Of a DNA stretch of 34,818 nt, positions 22,872 to 30,946 are shown one piece after another. The notes under the pieces are model-generated. The model was not told where the DNA came from. It worked only from the letters and a program-made list of their open reading frames with translations, and made no database searches. Position numbers and translations under genes: made by a program. Numbering within the stretch: the stretch's first letter is position 1; the number at the start of each line of letters is the position of its first letter. The stretch is from Sulfurovum sp. (lineage in GTDB: Bacteria > Campylobacterota > Campylobacteria > Campylobacterales > Sulfurovaceae), in the NCBI GenBank assembly GCA_027012955.1, contig JALUYL010000079.1:1-34818 (forward strand), given 5' to 3'.

Positions 22872-24624
22872 ATCTTTTATTTTTATTGTACTTAGATTTA
22901 TCATCTGGGGACTTTTTAAATATTTCAGACTTTTCTTTTAAAATATCCAAAAGATGAGTATTCTCAACAAATATAATGTCATCATAAATTAAATTAAAAT
23001 ACTGACTAAGTAATGGTTGGGCAATCATATTTTCATTAAAATTATGTACTAATTCATCATACATCTCTGAATCTGATTTTTGAATATTTATAAAATAATT
23101 TACATTTTTATGTTTAATATTTTCTACAAATATATCAATATTATTGTCTAACTCTGGAGTCATTAAGATACCATTTTTCATTGTAGACAAAGCCTCTTTT
23201 TCAGAGTTCTCTACAATATTAAAATACCTATCATCCAGAGGATATTGTGCTAAAATTCTTGAAAAATTATCTAAATCATTTTGTATAAATTCTTCAAACT
23301 GAATATAATCAATATTAGCATTCTTTAATATACTATCGATACTCTTAACTTTAAATACACTACATCGACTATAAATATCTTTTAAGTAAGGGGATGGTGA
23401 ATCTTTACTAGAGGTAACAATAAGTTCTCCCCATATATAGCTTGTATTATTATCTAACAATTGATAAAACGGTGTAGCATTAGTCTGAATGATTTTTCTA
23501 AGAAGTTGACTTGTATTTTTAACCGTTGTTACATCATTAGATAAATTATCAGTATCAAGGTGATAAAAAATTCTATCCTTTAAAATAACTTCCTGCTTTT
23601 TTTTCAACATATCATCATTGATAGTACATAGATATTCATCTCTATATGCAAAAATGGGTTTGATTATTTTATTTATAAATATATCTGTTGTTTCACTCTC
23701 TCCTATCAATACAAGTGCCATAGAATATTTGTTGAAAGTTTGAAAAAATCTAGCAAGCCAATGCATAATGTAGTAAAATAGTTCATCATCTTTAGAGAAT
23801 AATTGAATAAAGTTTTTGATTGAACTTTCTTGTGTCGTCAACTGAGCTTCTAAATTTTGCATTTGAACGCCCCAATCCATTGGGAATAATGTTATATTTG
23901 ATACCGAAGGATAGATGCAGTATAATTGTGGCTGTTGGGGTTGTGTATATGGGTTAATTTGATTAAGATTATGCATAGGCTGTTGATTTATATTAATCCT
24001 AATTTGTTCTATTTGTTGTGGGATACTTCTCTTTTGTAGATAGCTAGTATATTGGAAAGTATTTTTATAATCTAAATGATTATATTTTAACCATTCCAAA
24101 TCATTAAGGGGATCAAAAATATCACCTTGTATTTTACTAAACCACTCTGATACAAAAAGTAAAACATCCGTGCCTAAATCAAATACCTGTACTTTATCCA
24201 ATGTATCATATATGTGTACATGGACATCAAGTACACTATATAGTTCATCTGGTGAATTTAGTTTTTTTCTCTTTGAATATCGATTTATTCTATAGTATAT
24301 ATTTGAATCAGTATGACTTTTCCAAAACTGTATACCCCTACGATTAGCATACATTAAACTGTCATTATGGCTTTGAATAATACTGTTTTTGTACTGTATA
24401 TCATTTATATAAGATTGGTGATTTTCTTTTAGAATTTGTACTTTTCGATGATGTGCTTCTTGTTGATTTTGCTGTATTTTCTTGAGTAAATTTACTTCCC
24501 TATCCGTGTATGTCTTGAGTTGATCAAAAACTTCTAAATTCTGATTTGATTCCTGTTCTACTTGGGATAAAGATTTTCCTTTATTTGAATTTTCTTCATC
24601 ATTCTCTTCATATTTTTTACTCAA
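22858..24624 (-). CDS. SF3-helicase/primase-like protein with lost P-loop
   Basis: A 588-residue protein starting at TTG, which has GGAG 8 bases upstream; no in-frame ATG occurs until residue 91. Residues 1-90 are polar and coiled-coil-like. The middle (about 275-430) follows the SF3 helicase pattern seen after DUF5906-type primases: LFYYIMHWLARFFQ, NKYSMALVLIG, IIKPIFAYRDEYLCTINDD, RIFYHLDTDN at the Walker B place, and LIVTSSKDSPSPYLKDIYSRCSVF where sensor and arginine finger belong. The Walker A site reads GESETTDI instead of GxxGxGK[ST], so ATP binding is probably lost. It lies between the integrase and the WYL gene on the same strand. The role may be structural replication loading, or it is decaying. 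Confidence 0.55.
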   Translation of the reverse strand: MSKKYEENDEENSNKGKSLSQVEQESNQNLEVFDQLKTYTDREVNLLKKIQQNQQEAHHRKVQILKENHQSYINDIQYKNSIIQSHNDSLMYANRRGIQFWKSHTDSNIYYRINRYSKRKKLNSPDELYSVLDVHVHIYDTLDKVQVFDLGTDVLLFVSEWFSKIQGDIFDPLNDLEWLKYNHLDYKNTFQYTSYLQKRSIPQQIEQIRININQQPMHNLNQINPYTQPQQPQLYCIYPSVSNITLFPMDWGVQMQNLEAQLTTQESSIKNFIQLFSKDDELFYYIMHWLARFFQTFNKYSMALVLIGESETTDIFINKIIKPIFAYRDEYLCTINDDMLKKKQEVILKDRIFYHLDTDNLSNDVTTVKNTSQLLRKIIQTNATPFYQLLDNNTSYIWGELIVTSSKDSPSPYLKDIYSRCSVFKVKSIDSILKNANIDYIQFEEFIQNDLDNFSRILAQYPLDDRYFNIVENSEKEALSTMKNGILMTPELDNNIDIFVENIKHKNVNYFINIQKSDSEMYDELVHNFNENMIAQPLLSQYFNLIYDDIIFVENTHLLDILKEKSEIFKKSPDDKSKYNKNKRYQIS

Positions 24625-24837
24625 ATTTCCATCTCCAATGCAATATATAACTCATCTACCTTTTCATCATTAATCATATCAAAATTTTTTGATTCTTTAT
24701 CCCATCATTTCTCCATAAACATAATTTACTACATTATTGCCAATACATATATCACAAACATTACTTCATCTCATCTTGATAAATATAGTCTAAACTTTAT
24801 TTTTCACAATCTGCAAACATAATGTCAGGTCAACTCA

Positions 24838-26010
24838 CTACCGAACCCTACCAAAAAAATCTTCCAACGATTCAGCTGCTACTTCTTGCCTTACTTTAGA
24901 ATATCTTCTTGTAACGCTTGTGGAAGTATGCCCCAAGACGGATGCTACCTGTTCTAAGGTTTTACCATTAGAAACAAGAGTCCCTCCGATTAAATGCCTC
25001 AAATCATGCATACGAATACGAGTCCCTAATTGTACTAAAACTTTTTCCCAGTGATTGCGTATGGTTCCTTTATTCATTTTTTTGTTTGTATCCGTTAATG
25101 CATGGAATATGTAACCCTTTTCTTTTATCCCTAGCTGATTTAATGTATGGCGCAATTCTTGACTTAGGCTGTAGGTCATTTGCTTTCTAACTTTATTGTT
25201 TTTAAATTGTATAGTGTATGTATTATTGTCAAGATTAATATCTGTCCATTCAAGGCTCAAAATTTCATTTAGTCGTCTGCCATGTGATAACCAAATAAAC
25301 ATACTCTTAAATGGCTCTATGGGGTAGTTGTATAAAAGATCATAAAGTTTTTTTATTTTGTCATCTGAGAGTTCAATAACAACTTCATTGTCAAACTTTG
25401 GTATCTGAATTAAATCAGCTGGATTAGTTAATAGCAATCCGTTAAGAACATATAGTTTAAAGACTGGTCTTAACGTCTCTTTTACTGATTTCGCAGTACG
25501 AGGACTTTTGCCCATATCTAATATTTCGTTGACGATAAACTGTAGTGATTTGGTTGTCACTCTATCAATGGGTGTTTTGGCTAACTTTTGCTTGGAGAGA
25601 ATCCATTTTTTAACAAATGAATCGTATGACACAAGAGTGTTGTCTGACAATTGATTTTTCTTCATCATCATAAATTCCGTCCAAGCTTCTTTAAGTGTTG
25701 GAATCGTGAGTTTGATATCTTTATGCACACCTTCTTTTAGTTTTGTCAATAATACTTCTCTTGCAGAGGATACTTCTTTTAGTGCTTGCAAAAAAGTCAC
25801 TTTTTTAGAAAAACTAAATGTCTTTTTTGTTTGTGTTCGTGCATTGCTGTGATTGACATATGTTACACGAAGCACTAGTTTATACTCTCTGTTGATGTAA
25901 GTAGGTGATTTTGTAATATCTTTACCTCCAAACAACTCATCGTTATTCACAAAGTAGATATTGCGACAATCTACGTTGGAGAGATTTACCTTAATTAATT
26001 TATCAGCCAT
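24838..26010 (-). CDS. int: tyrosine recombinase (integrase) of the element
   Basis: A 390-residue phage-type integrase. Residues about 35-100 form an arm-binding-like domain, 105-190 the core-binding SAM-like domain (TLKEAWTEFMMMKKNQLSDNTLVSYDSFVKKWI), and 215-375 the catalytic domain. The catalytic residues are R246 in LSHGRRLNEILSLEW, H335 and R338 in MHDLRHLIGG, H361 in LGHTSTSVTRRY and the nucleophile Y370. All are present, so it should be active. It starts 157 bp inside the right attachment site and is transcribed into the element. Arm-site repeats lie just upstream of its start. AAGG lies near the ATG. Unlike many tRNA-targeting elements, the gene is at the end away from the intact tRNA. 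Confidence 0.95.
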   Translation of the reverse strand: MADKLIKVNLSNVDCRNIYFVNNDELFGGKDITKSPTYINREYKLVLRVTYVNHSNARTQTKKTFSFSKKVTFLQALKEVSSAREVLLTKLKEGVHKDIKLTIPTLKEAWTEFMMMKKNQLSDNTLVSYDSFVKKWILSKQKLAKTPIDRVTTKSLQFIVNEILDMGKSPRTAKSVKETLRPVFKLYVLNGLLLTNPADLIQIPKFDNEVVIELSDDKIKKLYDLLYNYPIEPFKSMFIWLSHGRRLNEILSLEWTDINLDNNTYTIQFKNNKVRKQMTYSLSQELRHTLNQLGIKEKGYIFHALTDTNKKMNKGTIRNHWEKVLVQLGTRIRMHDLRHLIGGTLVSNGKTLEQVASVLGHTSTSVTRRYSKVRQEVAAESLEDFFGRVR

Positions 26011-26030
26011 ATAAAACCTTGATATGTTTT

Positions 26031-26055
26031 AGGGTACACATTAGGGTACACATAT
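26031..26055 (+). repeat. right arm-type site: tandem GGGTACACATT units
   Basis: The same double 11-mer as at 5847-5871, with one difference in 25 bases and the same orientation. It lies 20 bp upstream of the integrase start and 112 bp from the right core, so it may be both an arm-binding site and an integrase autoregulation site. Confidence 0.6.
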
Positions 26056-26166
26056 TTATACTTCATTGTATTTAGTTATAGCTTTGAAAAACATTCAATA
26101 CCTCTATAAGTGACGATATATAGGGGCTTTGTACTTATTTATATACAGTTGTATATAGTTTACATC

Positions 26167-26225
26167 CCAGACTTAGGATCTGGTGCTTTACGGCGTGGAG
26201 GTTCGAGTCCTCTCATCCGCACCAT
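26167..26225 (+). repeat. attR: 59-bp tRNA-Leu 3' fragment
   Basis: A perfect copy of 5729-5787. It is only the 3' part of tRNA-Leu (from the anticodon stem to CCA), without the 5' acceptor strand and D-arm, so it is not a functional tRNA. It is probably the original chromosomal 3' end. The gene-free stretch 26226-26432 to its right is AT-rich backbone with no feature I can name. Confidence 0.93.
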
Positions 26226-26432
26226 CTACTTTTTATAATTCCCTTTAAACATCGACTACAACGAACTTTAAGAAACTTTTTAAGCTTTCACTATTTTTAC
26301 TTTGCTACCCAAATGAGAATTAGTCTCTTGCCCTTATGTTTCGATATTTGGTACTTTTGAAATTTTTATGTATTTTACAGATTTGTATAGATGAGTAACA
26401 CAGTGTGGTTATAAATTTGCCAATTCTAATCT

Positions 26433-26978
26433 TCAAACATCTCCATAACATGTTGTAAATTTATCTCTACAAAGCTTTTTTTGAAAACCTACACCTACAT
26501 TAATGGCATCTGTTGCTAGTTCAAACAGTTCATCTTTATTGACTTTTCCTGTCTTGATAATATTGGCTATATCCTCTTCATCATTTTGTGCAAAGCGTGT
26601 AAGTTTAGAGATAATCAAATCTACAGGAGATAACAGGTTGATTTCAAATTTCTCATCAATCGTTATCATGTGTATGGCTCTGTCTTCATAGTCTTCATGA
26701 AGTAAACCAAAAGTGCTGTTGTAAGTATGGTCATAATGTACTTGTTCTAATGTACCTTCATCATTTAGCCAAACTACAAATAAATCTTCAGGTATTTTAA
26801 CTGTATATTGCATAATTAAATCTACATCATCAGAGACTCTACTATTGCAATAATAATGTACTGCTCCACCACCTGTAAGGTATGCCTTTACAGGTGTTTG
26901 TTTGTGTGAGTCTGGTATCTGTTTAGCTATCTCCCCCATCATCTCTATAATGGCTTCTTTGAAACTATGAGCTATCAC
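26433..26978 (-). CDS. DUF6036-like nucleotidyltransferase (toxin-antitoxin type)
   Basis: A 181-residue protein starting at GTG, whose G is shared with the TAG stop of the upstream HTH gene. The nucleotidyltransferase core is visible: LTGGGAVHYY (34-43) and the acidic SDDVDLIM (49-56), then EINLLSPVDLIISKLTRFAQNDEEDIANII, a pattern common to DUF6036 and AbiEii/MenA-like enzymes. Such proteins transfer nucleotides to RNA or protein and often act as toxins beside an HTH antitoxin. The pair organisation fits this. The activity is inferred. It lies just outside the right end of the integrated element. Confidence 0.7.
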   Translation of the reverse strand: MIAHSFKEAIIEMMGEIAKQIPDSHKQTPVKAYLTGGGAVHYYCNSRVSDDVDLIMQYTVKIPEDLFVVWLNDEGTLEQVHYDHTYNSTFGLLHEDYEDRAIHMITIDEKFEINLLSPVDLIISKLTRFAQNDEEDIANIIKTGKVNKDELFELATDAINVGVGFQKKLCRDKFTTCYGDV

Positions 26979-27466
26979 TAAAATCTACCTGTCATCTTAA
27001 ACTGATTGAACCTTGCCATGTCTAATCCGTTTTTAAGTCCATATAGACGTGCTAAGCCATTACCTGTGTCATTATGGTTCCCATGGTATAAACCTACATT
27101 TACCTTGCTCTTAAAAGAGAGCTGTGTCATTTTGTTTGTTACAAAACTATAGAGGTACGCCGCTCTTGCTCTTACTTCTTTAGATAATGAAGTATCACGA
27201 GAGAGTTCAAGCCATACTCTACTGTCTCTACCTGATACAAGTATTGTGTATAGGTCTTTTTCAAACTCTCTTAATGAATTATAGTATTTTTCATTCTCAA
27301 GTAATTTTTTTAAATCACTATTATTATTCATATTGAGTAGCTGTTGTGCAGTTTCATAGTCAAGTATTTCTAGTAGTTTGTAGAGTTTGTCTCTGTTACC
27401 TGCTTTCCAGTCTCTTAATGTTCGTTCAGGCACATCTAGGAGTTTGTGCATTTGTTGCTGATTCAT
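26978..27466 (-). CDS. HTH-containing partner (likely antitoxin/autorepressor)
   Basis: A 162-residue protein. The N-terminus is a short HTH (MNQQQMHKLLDVPERTLRDWKAGNRDKLYKLLEIL). A helical middle follows, then a C-terminal region rich in Gly/Asn (GLYHGNHNDTGNGLARLYGLKNGLDMARFNQFKM). It has a very strong ribosome site (AAAAAAGGAGG) and a perfect promoter with a palindrome in the spacer, as expected of an autoregulated antitoxin. It overlaps the nucleotidyltransferase gene by one base. The family is not named with certainty. Confidence 0.65.
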   Translation of the reverse strand: MNQQQMHKLLDVPERTLRDWKAGNRDKLYKLLEILDYETAQQLLNMNNNSDLKKLLENEKYYNSLREFEKDLYTILVSGRDSRVWLELSRDTSLSKEVRARAAYLYSFVTNKMTQLSFKSKVNVGLYHGNHNDTGNGLARLYGLKNGLDMARFNQFKMTGRF

Positions 27467-27487
27467 AGTTATCCTCCTTTTTTAGTT

Positions 27488-27516
27488 ATTATAGGCGAAT
27501 ATCGCCGTTTTGTCAA
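27488..27516 (-). promoter_or_regulatory. consensus promoter with palindromic operator for the NTase/HTH pair
   Basis: On the minus strand TTGACA (27516-27511) and TATAAT (27493-27488) are exactly 17 bp apart. The spacer begins next to the -10 box with the palindrome GGCGA-ATA-TCGCC (27494-27506 as read on plus). A protein bound there would block RNA polymerase. The start codon follows 21 bp after the -10 box. Confidence 0.8.
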
Positions 27517-27682
27517 TGTTCTGATAATTGCTAAGATATATTTTAAAGAAAATTTTCTAAAATGCCCGCATTAAATCCTAATTATATACATATCCCACTA
27601 TTCGTTCTTCTTATTGGATTAATCACAGATTAATATAAGTTTTATTATCATACTCGCAACTCACTAATAAAAAGGATGAATA

Positions 27683-28681
27683 ATGAAATTGAGAAATATA
27701 GTACTTGCGTCATTGATGCTTGCAGGTATTGCACATGCAGAGGCTCCAGCAGCTACAGATGCGATGGTAACTGGTAAATTAAGAGGTTCTGTAGGGAACA
27801 CACAAGAGCAAGTTGCTGGTTTGATTAAGCAGATTGGAACGATTGGTTTTTCGACTGTAGCAGCCAATACAAACATTCAAAATTTTTACTTTCAAAAATA
27901 TAAAGAAAAAAATGTTGAAATGATTTCTTTCTTTGATATTGTCAATAAAGAAAAAATTAGACCGCTTCTTCTTAAAAACCCAGATATCGGGGCGTATGCA
28001 CCATTTAACTTCTTGGTATACAAAACACTGGATACAAAAAATGACAACAACACATGGTATGGTCACTTAACACCAGATACTATGCTTGACATCATCGGTG
28101 AAAAAGACCCAGCAACAAGAAAAGAATTTGCTGATATGGTAGCAGGGTATGATGCACTTGTAACAAAAACATTGAAGCCAACTATGGACAAAACATTTAC
28201 ACGCACAAAAGCATTGCCAGCTAAGGGTCTTACTAAAATGGTTAAGAAATTTGAAAAACCAGATGATTTAGAAGAATTTGTTGAAGATTTTGTAGCAGAT
28301 CATGATGGTCGTTTTTCAAAACATAACTTTATTATTGCAGGTTTCCTAGATTTTAAATTTGAGTATTCAGATATGGATCTAGACTTTGATAAATATGATG
28401 CATATTGGGTTTCATTGCTTTGTCACTTTAAATTTTCAAACTCTATCTTTAACCATGGCGTACCAGAAGCAGGTATGTTTGCACCTTGTACTGTGTACTT
28501 CTATGTACCAAAAGGGAAAAATGAACTCCACGTAGGATATGCAAGTGTAAACAACTGGATCAACGGTCTTAACTTTAAAGACCCTGAGCGTATCAAATAT
28601 ATGAGAGCTATCGATGCAGAAGTTGTAGAAACATTTAAAGAAATGGGTTTCGAAGTAGTACAAACATCTACTGAGAAATAA
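27683..28681 (+). CDS. secreted DUF302-like protein
   Basis: A 332-residue protein with a clear signal peptide (MKLRNIVLASLMLAGIAHA, cleavage probable after A19). The mature part contains a segment like DUF302 (NTQEQVAGLIKQIGTIGFSTVAANTNIQNFYFQKYKEKNVEMISFFDI...YAPFNFLVYK) and a second half with HVGYASVNNWINGLNFKDPERIKYMRAIDAEV, perhaps a second copy of the same fold. DUF302 proteins are periplasmic or cytoplasmic with no firm function. A good AAAGGATG site precedes the ATG. It is followed by a stem-loop, so it is transcribed alone. Confidence 0.65.
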   Translation: MKLRNIVLASLMLAGIAHAEAPAATDAMVTGKLRGSVGNTQEQVAGLIKQIGTIGFSTVAANTNIQNFYFQKYKEKNVEMISFFDIVNKEKIRPLLLKNPDIGAYAPFNFLVYKTLDTKNDNNTWYGHLTPDTMLDIIGEKDPATRKEFADMVAGYDALVTKTLKPTMDKTFTRTKALPAKGLTKMVKKFEKPDDLEEFVEDFVADHDGRFSKHNFIIAGFLDFKFEYSDMDLDFDKYDAYWVSLLCHFKFSNSIFNHGVPEAGMFAPCTVYFYVPKGKNELHVGYASVNNWINGLNFKDPERIKYMRAIDAEVVETFKEMGFEVVQTSTEK

Positions 28682-28695
28682 ACACTACGCAACCA

Positions 28696-28722
28696 AAATA
28701 AGGAGGAATATCCTCCTTATTT
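28696..28722 (+). terminator. 12-bp stem-loop after the DUF302-like gene
   Basis: AAATAAGGAGGA (28696-28707), a 3-nt loop and TCCTCCTTATTT (28711-28722) form a perfect 12-bp stem. Only a short T-rich stretch follows. The likely function is termination before the trigger factor gene. The stem is A-rich on its 5' side and T-rich on its 3' side, so it may act in both directions. Confidence 0.7.
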
Positions 28723-28822
28723 ACACTTTAATCTCCCTCTTTACAATCCCCTATTTTTTACCCTTATTAGCCTTTTAACATTTTTTAGATAAAATCACGC
28801 AATTATATATTAAAGGATTGTA

Positions 28823-30112
28823 GTGAAAGTTACAGTAAACAAAGTAGATGATGCAAATATCATCGTAAGTGGTACACTTGATGCAGCAGCAATTGATGCA
28901 AATGTAGAGAAGCTCGCAAGACAAGCAGCAAAAGAAGTAAAGGTAGATGGTTTTAGAGCTGGTAAAGTACCTGTGGCTGTCGTCAAACAAATGCATGGTG
29001 ATAAACTTGCACAAGATGCAGAAGGTGAAGCACTAAGAGAGCTTATCGATGCAGGTATCGCTGAAGCGGGTATCAATGCGGCAGATATGCTTGGACAGCC
29101 ATCATTTAAGAAATATGAAAAAACAGATGCAGGTATTGAAGTTGAAGTAGAAGTATCTACTAGACCTGAGTTTGATTTAGATGGTTACATGGATGTAGTT
29201 CCTGCCTTTGAGAAACCAAAAGCAGAAGACAAAGAAGTAGAAGCAAAACTTCAAGAGATGGCTAAAGAGCAAGCACCATTTGAAAAAATCAAACGTAAAC
29301 GTATGGTAAAAGATGGCGACATGACACTTATCGACTTTGAAGGTTTTGTTGATGGCGTAGCATTTGATGGTGGTAAAGCTGAGAAGTTCCAACTTAAAAT
29401 TGGTTCTGGTTCATTTATCCCAGGTTTTGAAGAGCAAATCATCGGTATGAAGTATGAAGAGCAAAAAGATGTTGTCGTTACTTTCCCAGAAGAGTACCAG
29501 TCAAAAGACCTTGCAGGAAAAGAAGCAACATTTAAAGTAACGCTTCACGAGATTCAAGAACAAGCAGAAGCTGAGATAAATGAGGCTTTGGCACAAAAAC
29601 TTCTTAATGACGAAAAAGCAACACTTGCTGAACTTAAAGAAAAAGTAGTAGCACAGATAGAAACTGGAGCACTTTCAAAAGTATATAACGAAGACCTAAA
29701 ACCAAAAATGGTTGAAGCGCTTGTTGCTAAATTTGATATTGCACTTCCAAATAATATTGTTGATCAAGAAATTGATGCTAAAATCAATGCAAAAGCGCAA
29801 GAGATGAGTAAAGAAGAGCTTGCAACATACAAAGACAATGAAGCTAAAATCAATGAGCTTCGTGACTCTGTAAGAGCAGATGCTGTTGACTCTGTAAAAG
29901 CAACATTTATCGTGGATGCTTTGGCTAAAAAAGAAGAAATCACTGTAGATGACCAAGAAGTATCTCAAGCGATTTACTACGAAGCAATGATGTCTGGACA
30001 AGATGCACAACAAGTGATTAAATACTACCAAGAAAACAACCTTCTTCCTGCTGTTAAAATGGGAATGATTGAAGATAAACTCTTTGGTAAAATGTTAGGT
30101 TTAGAAGGTTAA
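28823..30112 (+). CDS. tig: trigger factor (ribosome-bound chaperone, PPIase)
   Basis: A 429-residue trigger factor that binds at the ribosome exit tunnel and helps new proteins fold. Residues 1-115 are the ribosome-binding domain (GFRAGKVPVAVVKQM corresponds to the signature GFRxGKxP). Residues about 150-245 are the FKBP-type prolyl isomerase (GDMTLIDFEGFVDGVAFDGGKAEKFQLKIGSGSFIPGFEEQIIGM). The rest is the helical chaperone arm. The start codon is GTG, with TAAAGGATT just upstream; no closer ATG fits. It is the first gene of the tig-clpP-def cluster that is conserved in Campylobacterota. Confidence 0.97.
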   Translation: MKVTVNKVDDANIIVSGTLDAAAIDANVEKLARQAAKEVKVDGFRAGKVPVAVVKQMHGDKLAQDAEGEALRELIDAGIAEAGINAADMLGQPSFKKYEKTDAGIEVEVEVSTRPEFDLDGYMDVVPAFEKPKAEDKEVEAKLQEMAKEQAPFEKIKRKRMVKDGDMTLIDFEGFVDGVAFDGGKAEKFQLKIGSGSFIPGFEEQIIGMKYEEQKDVVVTFPEEYQSKDLAGKEATFKVTLHEIQEQAEAEINEALAQKLLNDEKATLAELKEKVVAQIETGALSKVYNEDLKPKMVEALVAKFDIALPNNIVDQEIDAKINAKAQEMSKEELATYKDNEAKINELRDSVRADAVDSVKATFIVDALAKKEEITVDDQEVSQAIYYEAMMSGQDAQQVIKYYQENNLLPAVKMGMIEDKLFGKMLGLEG

Positions 30113-30120
30113 TCTTTCTT

Positions 30121-30149
30121 TTAACAAGTAGTCTAAGGCTACTTGTTAA
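30121..30149 (+). terminator. stem-loop between tig and clpP
   Basis: TTAACAAGTAG (30121-30131), a 7-nt loop and CTACTTGTTAA (30139-30149) form a perfect 11-bp stem. No T-run follows; CCC comes next. It may reduce read-through or protect the tig mRNA end rather than end all transcription into clpP. Confidence 0.55.
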
Positions 30150-30214
30150 CCCTTCTAGTGTATATTTAAGTTGATTAAATAATCTATTTAACTATATATT
30201 AACAAAGGCAGATT

Positions 30215-30802
30215 ATGAGTTATATCCCATACGTTGTAGAACAGACAGGTAGAGGTGAAAGATCATACGATATCTATTCACGTCTTTTAAAAGACCGTAT
30301 TATCATGTTAAGTGGTGAAGTGAATGACCAAGTGGCATCTACCATTGTGGCGCAACTACTTTTCCTTGAAGCGCAAGACCCAGATAAAGACATTTACTTC
30401 TACATCAACTCTCCAGGAGGGGTGATAACTTCTGGGCTTTCTATGTATGATACGATGAACTACATTAAGCCAGATATCGTCACTATCTGTATGGGACAGG
30501 CTGCCTCAATGGGTGCTTTTTTACTCTCATCTGGTACACCTGGGAAGCGTTATGCTTTACCCAATGCACGTATTATGATTCACCAACCTTCTGGTGGTGC
30601 GCAAGGGCAGTCTACAGACATCCAGATACAAGCAGAAGAGATTCAGAGATTGAAAGATTCTTTGAATGAAATCATGGCAAAGAATTGTGGTAAGAAAGCA
30701 AAACAACTTGAAAAAGACACAGAGCGTGACAACTTTATGTCTTCAAAAGAAGCTGTCGAGTACGGACTTATTGACAAAGTACTCACGAAGAGTTTCATAT
30801 AG
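30215..30802 (+). CDS. clpP: ATP-dependent Clp protease proteolytic subunit
   Basis: A 195-residue serine protease that forms the 14-mer chamber used with ClpX or ClpA. The catalytic triad is visible: S98 in [12 protein letters not shown]123 in MIHQPSGG and D172 in ERDNFMS. YINSPGG and the YDTMNYI helix are also typical. The length is standard. It lies 102 bp after tig and before def. The stem-loop at 30851-30864 followed by a T-rich tract probably ends its transcript. Confidence 0.98.
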   Translation: MSYIPYVVEQTGRGERSYDIYSRLLKDRIIMLSGEVNDQVASTIVAQLLFLEAQDPDKDIYFYINSPGGVITSGLSMYDTMNYIKPDIVTICMGQAASMGAFLLSSGTPGKRYALPNARIMIHQPSGGAQGQSTDIQIQAEEIQRLKDSLNEIMAKNCGKKAKQLEKDTERDNFMSSKEAVEYGLIDKVLTKSFI

Positions 30803-30850
30803 ATAGGACATAAAATGAACAAAGTCCATTTCATGTATTTTACAAAAAAC

Positions 30851-30929
30851 TTGCCTTTTGGCAACTTTGTTTTTAAAATATTGTTGCCACTGGGGCAACT
30901 TCAACAGTTGGTTCATGCAACTGGTTGCA
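30851..30929 (+). promoter_or_regulatory. hairpin-rich clpP-def spacer
   Basis: A short stem TTGCC/GGCAA (30851-30864) with a downstream T-rich tract looks like the clpP terminator. Then GTTGCC/GGCAAC (30883-30899) forms a second hairpin. Finally CAGTTG (30905-30910) can pair with CAACTG (30918-30923), or TGCAAC (30916-30921) with GTTGCA (30924-30929), but not both. These lie just before the def ribosome site (AAAGGAG). Confidence 0.5.
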
Positions 30930-30946
30930 TTAAAGGAGAGTAAGGA

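Larger units (their letters stand above)
5729..26225. mobile_element. tRNA-Leu-integrated tyrosine-recombinase element, about 20.5 kb
   Basis: The element lies between a 59-bp perfect direct repeat of the tRNA-Leu 3' part. It carries a tyrosine integrase next to the right end, an excisionase-like HTH protein, a Rad52-like recombinase module, an HUH-type replication protein with a candidate origin, a Septu defence pair, and two further conflict-type gene sets. No capsid, packaging, relaxase or type IV secretion genes are visible. Movement would therefore depend on a helper, or the element is a plasmid-like replicon that integrates. Many internal genes are visibly more AT-rich than the flanking housekeeping genes. 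Confidence 0.9.

Noticed and set aside
5788-26166. CRISPR array
   Set aside because: No regularly spaced repeats with unique spacers were seen. The only tandem repeats are the 14-bp iterons and the arm sites, which have no spacers.
26167-26225. A second tRNA-Leu gene
   Set aside because: Only the part from the anticodon stem to CCA is present. The acceptor 5' strand and D-arm are missing, so it is an attachment-site remnant.
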